Below, piece after piece: positions 1 to 6,387 of a stretch of DNA of 10,966 nt. This stretch comes from Thermococci archaeon (GTDB lineage Archaea; Methanobacteriota_B; Thermococci; Methanofastidiosales; B48-G16). The stretch spans positions 1 through 10,966 of the forward strand of contig QMUN01000009.1 in assembly GCA_003660605.1 (NCBI GenBank), given 5' to 3'. The translations under genes were made by a program, and so were the position numbers. Each line of letters starts with the position of its first letter. The stretch's first letter is position 1. Below the pieces are notes generated by a model that made no database searches, was not told the DNA's origin, and was given only the letters and a program-made list of their open reading frames with translations.

Positions 1-2
1 GT

Positions 3-962
3 ATAGAGAAATTTGAAGATTTGAAAGAAGATCTAGAAAAATCCTTATTCAAAGCTTATTCAGAGGATTCTATATCAGATGAATTTTTTGTAAAATATTC
101 CCAGAAGATAAGAGAAATAAAAAAGGAAGAAACAGAAAAAAAAGTAAAGAAGGAGTCTCAAGAGAAAATCAAACACTGCCCAAACTGTGGCTCTCCGAAT
201 AAAGAAGATTCTTTATTCTGTGGGAATTGTGGATATAATTTTTCGAAAAAAGTCAAAAAAACTAAAAGAAATATTTTAAACGAACTCTTTAAAACAAAGA
301 AAAGATCTTTAGTTACTTTATTTGCTATCATTATAGTAGTTGGTACATGCATCAGTATACCCCACCAAAAAGAAGCTCCAACGACTCCCTTATCACCAAC
401 GACTCTTCCTCCACCAACATCGCCACCTACTACCACTCCTGTTTCCACTACACCGAAGCCAACGACTGCTCCGACGACAGCACCTGCGACTACGATCGTT
501 CCTACTACTCCAAAGCCAACGACTACTCCGCCTCCGACTACAACACCACCTGAACACATCACATTAACAGGAGAAATGAATAAATCGTTAGGTGATAAAA
601 AACTAGGCGTCACCGTATTGAGCGTATTTAAATCAGATTATGGAGGCTACTGTGTTGAAGTATTTTTTGAAAATTTGACAGAGGATGAGATACTGTGGAA
701 TCCTGTGGAAATACAAGTGATTGATTCGAACGATGACTCTTATAAGAATAGAGCTGAATATTCATACGTCAAATCTGGTCCTAAAGATCCTAAAGAAGGC
801 TTTAGAGATTATTTCACTGATGCAGTGATTTTAAATCCAGATGAGAGTTTTAGATTAGTTCTAGAATTTCCCACTGGTATGTATCTGCTCAAAACGTTCA
901 TATTTACGAATGAATACATTGATGGAACGACAACAACATGGAAGATACACCTCAAACTCTAA
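3..962 (+). CDS. Membrane-anchored zinc-ribbon protein with DUF4352-like domain (5' partial)
   Basis: The reading frame is open to the left edge with no stop, so the true start is probably outside the window; a TTG at 21 is the first possible start but has no convincing ribosome-binding site. Residues below count from that TTG. Residues 1-50 are charged and probably helical. A zinc ribbon follows, with CPNCG and CGNCG knuckles (C53, C56, C67, C70). A basic stretch precedes one hydrophobic helix at about 97-114. Residues 118-178 are a Thr/Pro-rich linker, probably extracytoplasmic and possibly glycosylated. The last 130 residues look like a beta-rich DUF4352-type domain (LGVTVLSV, then EVFFENLT). 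I infer a cytoplasmic zinc ribbon tethered to an external sensor or binding domain. The function is unknown. It converges on the tRNA and transporter genes. The frame is certain; the DUF4352 assignment is moderate. Confidence 0.75.
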   Translation: MEKFEDLKEDLEKSLFKAYSEDSISDEFFVKYSQKIREIKKEETEKKVKKESQEKIKHCPNCGSPNKEDSLFCGNCGYNFSKKVKKTKRNILNELFKTKKRSLVTLFAIIIVVGTCISIPHQKEAPTTPLSPTTLPPPTSPPTTTPVSTTPKPTTAPTTAPATTIVPTTPKPTTTPPPTTTPPEHITLTGEMNKSLGDKKLGVTVLSVFKSDYGGYCVEVFFENLTEDEILWNPVEIQVIDSNDDSYKNRAEYSYVKSGPKDPKEGFRDYFTDAVILNPDESFRLVLEFPTGMYLLKTFIFTNEYIDGTTTTWKIHLKL

Positions 963-1009
963 TAAAAAGTATCCCTCTTAGATAATTATTGTTTCTTAAG
1001 GACAAAACA

Positions 1010-1070
1010 TTTTTTCGCAATTACATGGATGTGGGTCAAAAAACCTACATTTATCTGGTGATAAATAGAT
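1010..1070. repeat. Stem-loop copy A, related to 1119-1183
   Basis: ATGTGGGT and ACCTACAT pair with one G-T wobble around an A-rich loop (about 1029-1050). The surrounding bases (TTTTTTCG, then ACATGGATGT, then ACCTACAT, then TCTGGTG) align with the second stem-loop about 112 bp to the right. The loop and outer flanks differ, and the stem change (G in place of A, still able to pair with U) keeps the fold. Copy A lacks the strong outer stem of copy B. Its strand and role are unknown. Confidence 0.5.
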
Positions 1071-1118
1071 TTTACCTATATTCTAAACTTATTGAATAAT
1101 TTATTTTTTCTTTTCCAG

Positions 1119-1183
1119 AACCCTTTTCGTCCTCACATGGATGTAGGTTGAAAACCTACATCAGTCTGTGTGCGAAAAGGGTT
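1119..1183. repeat. Long stem-loop copy B
   Basis: An outer 11-bp perfect stem (AACCCTTTTCG at 1119-1129 with CGAAAAGGGTT at 1173-1183) encloses an inner 9-bp perfect stem (ATGTAGGTT at 1141-1149 with AACCTACAT at 1153-1161). CACA/TGTG pairing is possible between them. Two nested perfect stems in 65 bp suggest a structured RNA or a DNA inverted-repeat element. It directly abuts the G+C-rich 69-bp repeat. The transcribed strand cannot be decided because an inverted repeat folds on both strands. Confidence 0.6.
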
Positions 1184-1191
1184 AGCGGGCC

Positions 1192-1329
1192 CGGCGGGAA
1201 ATGAGTCTGACTGAAAGGCAGAGTCATCCCTGACGAGGACATGAATAAAATGAGTGGAGTCGGCGGGAAATGAGTCTGACTGAAAGGCAGAGTCATCCTC
1301 GACGGGGCCGTGAACGGAGTGAACGGGCC
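1192..1329. repeat. Two-copy 69-bp G+C-rich tandem repeat in phase with tRNA 3' end
   Basis: Unit 1 is 1192-1260 and unit 2 is 1261-1329. Their first 38 bases are identical (they begin CGGCGGGAAATGAGTCTG) and 17 of the remaining 31 match by hand count. The next 69-bp step lands at 1330, where CGGCGGGA recurs as the T-arm and acceptor part of the tRNA gene. A 14-bp word, CGGGCCCGGCGGGA, is shared at 1186-1199 and 1324-1337, exactly two periods apart. Each unit can form a hairpin (ATGAGTCTG with CAGAGTCAT, one mismatch, or TGACT with AGTCA). It may be a non-coding RNA, a tRNA-nucleated tandem duplication, or an integration scar. Confidence 0.7.
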
Positions 1330-1396
1330 CGGCGGGATTCGAACCCGCGACCTACAGCTTAGGAGGCTGTTGCCCTATCCACTAGGCTACGGGCCC
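1325..1396 (-). tRNA. tRNA-Arg (anticodon CCU)
   Basis: The reverse complement folds into a full cloverleaf of 72 nt. Acceptor strands GGGCCCG and CGGGCCC pair perfectly, followed by UA, then a D-arm with GCCU/GGGC. The anticodon stem is ACAGC/GCUGU with loop CUCCUAA, which puts CCU at positions 34-36 and reads AGG (Arg). The T-arm is GCGGG-UUCGAAU-CCCGC. There is no intron, and CCA is not encoded, as the next bases are GUU. It lies 34 bp beyond the peptidase stop codon with its own TATA-like box. Its 3' end shares sequence with the adjacent 69-bp repeat. Confidence 0.97.
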
Positions 1397-1417
1397 AGTA
1401 ATCTCTTGACCTTTAGA

Positions 1418-1425
1418 GATAAAAG
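1418..1425 (-). promoter_or_regulatory. TATA box of the tRNA-Arg gene
   Basis: On the minus strand CTTTTATC, preceded by the purine-rich AGAAAAA as a BRE-like element, is centred about 25 bp upstream of the mature tRNA 5' end. That is the usual archaeal distance. It sits just after the stop codon of the M20 peptidase gene, so the tRNA probably has its own promoter besides any read-through. Confidence 0.55.
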
Positions 1426-1430
1426 TTTTT

Positions 1431-2561
1431 CTATAAGAGATTCTTAATCAGTCCGAGATAAACTTTTCCCTGTTTTTCCAGGGAAGTTATATCTACGTAT
1501 TCATTCGGTCCGTGTGCATGCTTACCCATGGGGCCATAAATGATCGTTGGGATACCCATATATCTGTAGAATCTTGCATCTGTTACCCCTCCTCTGCCGA
1601 CATAAAACTCAGGTTCTATCTTCAATACGTCCCTGATTGTTTGAGAGACTGTTTTTATAAAGGGAGAGTCTCTGGGAGTTATGTTTGCAGGTTCATAAAA
1701 GATATTCATAATCTCATAATTTTTTTTATCCAAAACTTTGTTCATCTGTTCTTTTATCTCCTTTAAAACTATCTCTTTTGTTTCTCCTGGAATCGTTCTT
1801 CTGTCCACCGTGATCACACACTCGCCAGGCACCTGATTATGAATCTTCCCTCCAGATATCATGTTAACGCTTATAACAGGTGATCCGATCTCTGGATGAA
1901 ACTTATCTATCTTTTTATCTATTGCCAAAACAGCCTTTGAAGCTAAAACTATCGAATTTACTGCGTCGTGTCTGGCATTGGATGTATGTGCTGCCCTTCC
2001 TCTGAATTTTATATCAAACACAAGTATCCCCCTCTCCCCGTTTCTGATCTTTAGATCACTCTGCTCTCCAATGACAACGTAATCAGGCTTTTTTACCTTT
2101 CCTTTTTTGATCAGTTCTATCACATATTTTGTCCCGAACTCTGCTCCTTTCTCCTCATCTGAGACCAATTGTATCTGCAAATTTCCATTAATTTTCTCTT
2201 TTGATAATAGCTCAGCGATATGCATCGCTACAGCACAGCTACCTTTCATATCAAAAGATCCTCTCCCGAAAAGCTTATTTCCTTTCAATTCTGGAGAAAA
2301 TGGGTCTGTTTCCCACAGAGATTCATCTGATATAGGAACTACATCAAAATGTCCATTAAAAGCAATTGTTTTTTTTCCACCACCTATGCTAGCTATTATG
2401 TTGGGTCTTCCCTTCTCCTTTTCAAATATCTTATATTCCACTCCAATATTTTCAAAAAAATTAGAAACATACTCACCAACATATCTTTCCTCTCCTGTAA
2501 AGCTTTTATATTTTATAAGCTCCTTTGCGATTTCTACAATTCTATTTCTGTTTATACGCAT
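1431..2561 (-). CDS. M20-family metallopeptidase (ArgE/DapE/CPG2-like)
   Basis: A 376-residue cytoplasmic zinc amidohydrolase/peptidase of the M20 family (ArgE, DapE, aminoacylase-1 and CPG2 types). It should remove an acyl group or cleave a short peptide bond. Visible family landmarks are H71 in GHFDVVP, D104 in GRGSFDMKG, the E136-E137 pair in SDEEKG (catalytic base plus zinc ligand), E166 in GEQSD and H350 in HAHGPNEYV. The segment at about 180-290 should be the inserted dimerisation domain. No signal peptide is seen. The ATG at 2561 is chosen over one 30 nt upstream because GGTGATC lies just before it and the upstream choice would overlap the dppF-like gene. Four bases separate it from that gene, so it is the last protein gene of the transporter operon. 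It probably hydrolyses the imported substrate; the exact substrate cannot be told. Confidence 0.9.
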   Translation of the reverse strand: MRINRNRIVEIAKELIKYKSFTGEERYVGEYVSNFFENIGVEYKIFEKEKGRPNIIASIGGGKKTIAFNGHFDVVPISDESLWETDPFSPELKGNKLFGRGSFDMKGSCAVAMHIAELLSKEKINGNLQIQLVSDEEKGAEFGTKYVIELIKKGKVKKPDYVVIGEQSDLKIRNGERGILVFDIKFRGRAAHTSNARHDAVNSIVLASKAVLAIDKKIDKFHPEIGSPVISVNMISGGKIHNQVPGECVITVDRRTIPGETKEIVLKEIKEQMNKVLDKKNYEIMNIFYEPANITPRDSPFIKTVSQTIRDVLKIEPEFYVGRGGVTDARFYRYMGIPTIIYGPMGKHAHGPNEYVDITSLEKQGKVYLGLIKNLL

Positions 2562-2563
2562 AC

Positions 2564-2570
2564 GATCACC
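2564..2570 (-). promoter_or_regulatory. Ribosome-binding site of the M20 peptidase
   Basis: GGTGATC on the minus strand matches the archaeal anti-Shine-Dalgarno sequence and fixes the start at 2561. The TGA inside it is the stop codon of the upstream ATPase gene, which suggests translational coupling. Confidence 0.75.
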
Positions 2571-3522
2571 CGTACAAATGACAAGCAACAAAATGATCCT
2601 TACAACACTCTATAAGTTTTGGATATTTTCTTTTGCATATATCCTTTTTATAGTTACACCTCTCATAAAACCTGCATCTTTCTGGCGGATTCACAGCATC
2701 TGAAACTCTTTCTCCGATCTTTATCCTCTTCCTTTTTGCCTTGGGATTTGGGATAGGCACCGCAGATAATAAAGCTTTTGTGTATGGGTGTTTTGGATTT
2801 TTTATAATTTCTTCCGCGTTTCCCCTCTCAACTATCTTTCCCAAGTACATCACTGCAATACTATCGCACATGTATCTTGCCACAGCAAGATCATGAGTCA
2901 CAAAAAGAACTGTCAGATCAAACTTTTTCCTTAACGCCAAAAGAAGATTCAGAACATCTGCTCTTATTGAAACATCAAGCATGGAAGTCGGTTCATCTGC
3001 CACCACAAAGATCGGATCGATTACTAAAGCTCTTGCTATTGCAACTCTCTGTCTCTGTCCTCCTGAAAGCTCATGAGAATAACGAAAAAGAAATTCTTCT
3101 GGTGGTTTAAGTCCAACTACTTCCAAAGCATTGTAGATCTTTTCTGTATTATATAATCCTTGAGCTATCAGAGGCTCTGCTACAGTGTCGTGAACTATAA
3201 ACCTTGGATTTAAAGATTCGTAAGGATCCTGGAATATCATCTGGATATTTTTTCTGAATTTTTTCAATTCTTTCCCTCTTAAATCTGCAATATTTTCGTT
3301 CTTAATATAGATATTACCACTCGTAGGATCTAAAAGCCGTACTAACAATTTTGCAGTAGTTGTTTTTCCGCACCCTGACTCTCCAACGAGCCCCATTATT
3401 TTCCCTTTCTCAATTTTAAAGCTCACATCATCTACAGCATAAACATAATGTTTCTCTCTTGAAAATAATCTTTTTCTCAAAGGAAAGAGCTTTGTCAGAT
3501 GCTCAACATTTACCATCTCCAT
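2566..3522 (-). CDS. dppF: Dipeptide/oligopeptide ABC transporter ATP-binding protein (DppF/OppF-like)
   Basis: A 318-residue ATPase subunit of a Dpp/Opp-type importer, acting at the cytoplasmic face of the membrane. In order it shows Walker A GESGCGKTT (47-55), Q-loop Q98 in FQDPYESLNP, signature LSGGQRQR (152-159), Walker B FVVADEPTS and H-loop H210. The oligopeptide-type C-terminal extension is present, with NPPERCRFYERC and further cysteines (C283, C289, C296, C314 among them), the spacing known to hold an iron-sulfur cluster in some family members. The start at 3522 is favoured over an ATG 18 nt upstream because GGTGATC sits directly before it. Its ATG overlaps the preceding TGA by one base. 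Pairing with the neighbouring DppD-like ATPase gives the expected heterodimer. The substrate class (peptides, nickel or other) is not set by this subunit. Confidence 0.93.
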   Translation of the reverse strand: MEMVNVEHLTKLFPLRKRLFSREKHYVYAVDDVSFKIEKGKIMGLVGESGCGKTTTAKLLVRLLDPTSGNIYIKNENIADLRGKELKKFRKNIQMIFQDPYESLNPRFIVHDTVAEPLIAQGLYNTEKIYNALEVVGLKPPEEFLFRYSHELSGGQRQRVAIARALVIDPIFVVADEPTSMLDVSIRADVLNLLLALRKKFDLTVLFVTHDLAVARYMCDSIAVMYLGKIVERGNAEEIIKNPKHPYTKALLSAVPIPNPKAKRKRIKIGERVSDAVNPPERCRFYERCNYKKDICKRKYPKLIECCKDHFVACHLYG

Positions 3523-4478
3523 CAGATCACCTTGTGACATGCTAAAAAATGATCTTTTTCTATTTCAACAAACTCTGGATTTTCTTTTTTACATATCTCC
3601 TCTGCATAACTACAACGGGGATAAAATCTGCATCCCTCTGGTGGATTCAATAAGTTTGGAGGTTCGCCTGGAACAGGTTTTAACTCTTTTTTTGGTCCTT
3701 CAATGCTTGGAAAGGATGACATCAAAGCCTTTGTATATGGGTGGAGGGGGTTGTCAAACAGGGTAGATGTATACGTATATTCAACTATATTTCCAGCATA
3801 CATGACACCGATCTTATTGCAAGTTTCTGCTATCACAGATATATCATGGGATATATACATCATTGTCATATTGAGCTTTTTCTGAAGATTTACTATCTCA
3901 TCTATTATCTGATCCTGAACTATAACATCTAGAGCTGTCGTGGGCTCATCCGCAATTATAAATTTTGGATCACAGGCAAGCGCCATTGCTATTATCGCTC
4001 TCTGCCTCATTCCACCGCTGTACTCATGGGGATAGTTCTTCATCCTTTCCGGAGAAAGACCTACCAACTCGTATAGTTTCTCTACCTTTTCTCTTGCTTC
4101 CTCCTTTGATATATTATCATGAGTCTGTATTGCCTCTATTATCTGATCTCCTACTCTGTATACAGGATTTAAAGCGTTCATCGCTGCCTGGAATATCATA
4201 GATACCCCCTTCCATCGTATCTTTCTCATTTCTTCTTCTGTCTTTGGAACTATATCCTCTCCATCAAAAAGTATCTTTCCATTCATTATCCTCGCATTCT
4301 CAGGTAAAAGTTTCATTATGCACATCCCCAAGGAAGTTTTTCCGCATCCGCTCTCACCGACTAATCCCATAGATTCTCCCTTCATAATTTTAAAGGAAAC
4401 ATTATCTACGGCACTGACAAAACCCTTAATAGTCTGATAAGACATCTCCAGCTCTTCTATTTCAAGTATTGTATCCAT
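3522..4478 (-). CDS. dppD: Dipeptide/oligopeptide ABC transporter ATP-binding protein (DppD/OppD-like)
   Basis: A 318-residue ATPase, partner of the DppF-like subunit. Motifs are Walker A GESGCGKTS (41-49), Q97 in IFQAAMNALNP, the DppD-typical signature YSGGMRQR (153-160), Walker B FIIADEPT (173-180) followed by TALDV, and H211 of the H-loop. The C-terminal extension carries GCRFYPRC with C283, C289, C296 and C314; in solved DppD proteins this arrangement binds a [4Fe-4S] cluster. An AGGTGA ribosome-binding site precedes the ATG at 4478, and the TGA within it ends the permease gene upstream, 4 nt away. The stop codon overlaps the next start as TGATG. The order permease, permease, DppD, DppF is the classic one for this family. 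Confidence 0.93.
   Translation of the reverse strand: MDTILEIEELEMSYQTIKGFVSAVDNVSFKIMKGESMGLVGESGCGKTSLGMCIMKLLPENARIMNGKILFDGEDIVPKTEEEMRKIRWKGVSMIFQAAMNALNPVYRVGDQIIEAIQTHDNISKEEAREKVEKLYELVGLSPERMKNYPHEYSGGMRQRAIIAMALACDPKFIIADEPTTALDVIVQDQIIDEIVNLQKKLNMTMMYISHDISVIAETCNKIGVMYAGNIVEYTYTSTLFDNPLHPYTKALMSSFPSIEGPKKELKPVPGEPPNLLNPPEGCRFYPRCSYAEEICKKENPEFVEIEKDHFLACHKVI
3525..3531 (-). promoter_or_regulatory. Ribosome-binding site deciding the dppF-like start
   Basis: GGTGATC on the minus strand lies two bases before the ATG at 3522. It supports that start over the ATG at 3540, which lies upstream of the site. Confidence 0.75.
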
Positions 4479-4482
4479 ATAT

Positions 4483-5367
4483 TCACCTTTTCTTCAGCCT
4501 CGGGTTAACTATCTCCTCCAATCCAACGCCTATCAGGTAAAACGAGAAGGCAAGTGCAGATATACAAAGTCCTGGAGGGATCATCCAGTATGGGGCTTTG
4601 AAAACATACCCTGTTGTAAAACACCATTTAAGCATCATTCCCCAGCTCATGTTTGATGGGTCTCCAAATCCAAGAAAGCTCAATCCAGCTTCAACGAGGA
4701 TCGCACCTGTAACGGTAACAGTCAGGTAATAAAATGTTATCGGAAGCACATTGGGCGCCAAGTGTCTGAGTATTATCCTTCTGTTGCCGACACCAGATAC
4801 CTTCGCAGACTCTATAAATGGCCTCTCTCTTAAAGATAAGGTCTGCGATCTTATGACTCTGGATATCGTCGGCCAGAATGTGAAAGAGAGTATGAGAAGT
4901 ATTATCCAGTTGCTCTGTGTGCCGAATATTCCTGATATAACTATAAGCAGAGGGAGCCTCGGAAGCGTTAAGATAATATCTGCAAGTCTCATCAAAATGA
5001 TATCCACTATCCTCCCGTAGTAACCTGCAACTAATCCTACTATTGTTCCTATAGTAGTTGAAAGTACTGAAACCATAATTCCAAGTATAAATGCTATCTG
5101 CGATCCTCTCAATAACTGGGAAAACAGGTCTTTGCCTATATAATCTGTACCCAGAGGGTGTTTTAAAGAAGGCCCCTCAGAACCGTGGACATCGGGATCC
5201 ACCCCTATTATTGGATCATAAATCTCTGGATTTCTATTTACCCAAATGGGAGAAAAAACAGCCATGATCCCAAATATTATTATGATGGATACTCCTAATT
5301 TTATGAACGTACTTCCTCTTATCAAATCCCATATTTGTCTGATTAGTTTCCATTTTTTCTTTTTCAT
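4483..5367 (-). CDS. dppC: Dipeptide/oligopeptide ABC transporter permease (DppC/OppC-like)
   Basis: A 294-residue inner membrane permease. Features in order are a basic N terminus, a first helix at about 22-41, the OppC-type external motif HPLGTDYIGKDLFSQLLRG (70-88), further membrane helices, the EAA coupling loop (about 180-208, with ESAKVSGVGNRRIILRHLAPN) that contacts the ATPases, the family motif GLSFLGFGDP (228-237) and a terminal NPRLKKR. The length is normal for the family. GTGATC lies a few bases before the ATG at 5367, 9 nt after the stop of the DppB-like gene. It forms the channel with the DppB-like protein. Confidence 0.93.
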   Translation of the reverse strand: MKKKKWKLIRQIWDLIRGSTFIKLGVSIIIIFGIMAVFSPIWVNRNPEIYDPIIGVDPDVHGSEGPSLKHPLGTDYIGKDLFSQLLRGSQIAFILGIMVSVLSTTIGTIVGLVAGYYGRIVDIILMRLADIILTLPRLPLLIVISGIFGTQSNWIILLILSFTFWPTISRVIRSQTLSLRERPFIESAKVSGVGNRRIILRHLAPNVLPITFYYLTVTVTGAILVEAGLSFLGFGDPSNMSWGMMLKWCFTTGYVFKAPYWMIPPGLCISALAFSFYLIGVGLEEIVNPRLKKR

Positions 5368-5376
5368 CTGATCACA

Positions 5377-6351
5377 TCAATAAGATATTCTGGGGTCCAG
5401 ATATGCATAAGCAATATCTGCTATAAAGTTTGCTATCAATACTACTATAGTTATAATAGCAAATGCTCCCTGTACGAGAGGATAATCCTGTCTTAATGTT
5501 GCCTCAACTATTGTTCTCCCTATACCCGGCCAGGAAAAGACGGTTTCGATCAAAACAGCTCCTGTAATGGAAAAAGAGATGCTTATAGCAAAGGCTGTAA
5601 CAATGGGCAGTAACGCATTTCTCGCTGCGTGTTTATCTCTGATATCCTTTTCTTTTAAGCCTTTTGCTCTTGCAGTAATTATATAATCCTCTCTTAAAGT
5701 TTCCAGCATGCTGTTTCTCATTAAGAGCATGTACCCTCCAAACCACAAAACTACATATGTTATCAGAGGAAGGATCAGATGATGTATCAGATCACATATC
5801 TTTTCTATAAGGGATGGATTGGCAATCCATACCTCAGAAGTTATCATTCCTCCAAGGGGGAATAGGTGAAGTTTAAATGCAAATATCCATAAAAAAAGAA
5901 TGCCAAGCCACGGAGTAAACATTGTATAAAACCATAATCCTAGACCAACGAAAAATTTTTCTGTTTTACTTCCTCTCTTCCATGCTATTGCTTTACCTAC
6001 GGTGATCCCAATTATATATGAAAGTATTACAGCTGTGGTGACCAGAAAAATGGAATTCAGCATTCTTTCTTTTATTATGTTCATTACAGATCTACCACCG
6101 TAAAAAGAATTTCCAAAGTTTCCATGGAAAAAATTCTTAAAATAAAGATAGTACTGAGTTATGATAGGCTCGTTAAGACCAAACTGTTCTCTTATAGCTT
6201 CCTTTGCCTCTGCTGTCATTGAGGGTGTTAAGAGAAATGAAGTCGGATCGCTGGGTATTACCCTGAACAAAAGAAATATAATACTCATCACTATAAAAAA
6301 TATAATAATAATCTGTATCACTCTGCTTAGAATATATCTTTCCATGCTCAT
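5377..6351 (-). CDS. dppB: Dipeptide/oligopeptide ABC transporter permease (DppB/OppB-like)
   Basis: A 324-residue permease, partner of the DppC-like protein. The N terminus (ERYILSRVIQ) and first helix (about 9-29) followed by RVIPSDP are typical of DppB. FGLNEPIITQYYLYF and GNFGNSF match the conserved external segment. The EAA loop is at about 218-250 (LREDYIITARAKGLKEKDI), then VFSWPGIGR near 272-279 and a terminal YLDPRISY. An AAGGT site 7 nt upstream supports the ATG at 6351; a second ATG two codons later is possible. A 36-bp T-rich gap separates it from the binding-protein gene, the only loose junction in the operon. Confidence 0.93.
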   Translation of the reverse strand: MSMERYILSRVIQIIIIFFIVMSIIFLLFRVIPSDPTSFLLTPSMTAEAKEAIREQFGLNEPIITQYYLYFKNFFHGNFGNSFYGGRSVMNIIKERMLNSIFLVTTAVILSYIIGITVGKAIAWKRGSKTEKFFVGLGLWFYTMFTPWLGILFLWIFAFKLHLFPLGGMITSEVWIANPSLIEKICDLIHHLILPLITYVVLWFGGYMLLMRNSMLETLREDYIITARAKGLKEKDIRDKHAARNALLPIVTAFAISISFSITGAVLIETVFSWPGIGRTIVEATLRQDYPLVQGAFAIITIVVLIANFIADIAYAYLDPRISY

Positions 6352-6365
6352 TTTATTACCTTCAT

Positions 6366-6380
6366 AAAAAAAGAAAAAAA
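6366..6380 (-). terminator. Poly-T attenuator between binding protein and permeases
   Basis: On the minus strand the sequence is seven T, one C, seven T, starting 7 nt after the binding-protein stop codon. T runs are the intrinsic termination signal of archaeal RNA polymerase, and no G+C hairpin is needed. Partial termination here would make the binding protein more abundant than the membrane subunits, as such systems need. Confidence 0.6.
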
Positions 6381-6387
6381 GATTTAT

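Larger units (their letters stand above)
963..1324. other. Non-coding interval with two stem-loops and a 69-bp repeat
   Basis: No convincing protein-coding frame lies between the end of the zinc-ribbon gene and the tRNA. The left part (963-1118) is A+T-rich, with T-rich tracts on the plus strand at about 987-998 and 1101-1115. These could end transcription of the upstream gene or serve as promoter-like A+T blocks. The right part (1185-1324) is visibly far richer in G+C than its surroundings. The stem-loops and the tandem repeat are listed separately. Confidence 0.6.

Noticed and set aside
158..613. Long open frame on the minus strand, Val/Gly-rich
   Set aside because: It is the antisense of the Thr/Pro linker of the plus-strand membrane protein; low-complexity codons there lack stops on the other strand. 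No start signal or recognisable domain.
1119..1183. Hammerhead-like words (CTGATG and CGAAA) on the minus strand of the stem-loop
   Set aside because: The bases between the putative stem II and GAAA are far too many for the hammerhead core, and no cleavage-site stem fits.
1192..1329. C/D-box guide RNA or CRISPR array in the 69-bp repeat
   Set aside because: CTGA boxes are present but no proper RTGATGA box lies at the right distance. Only two adjacent units without distinct spacers exist, so it is not a CRISPR array.
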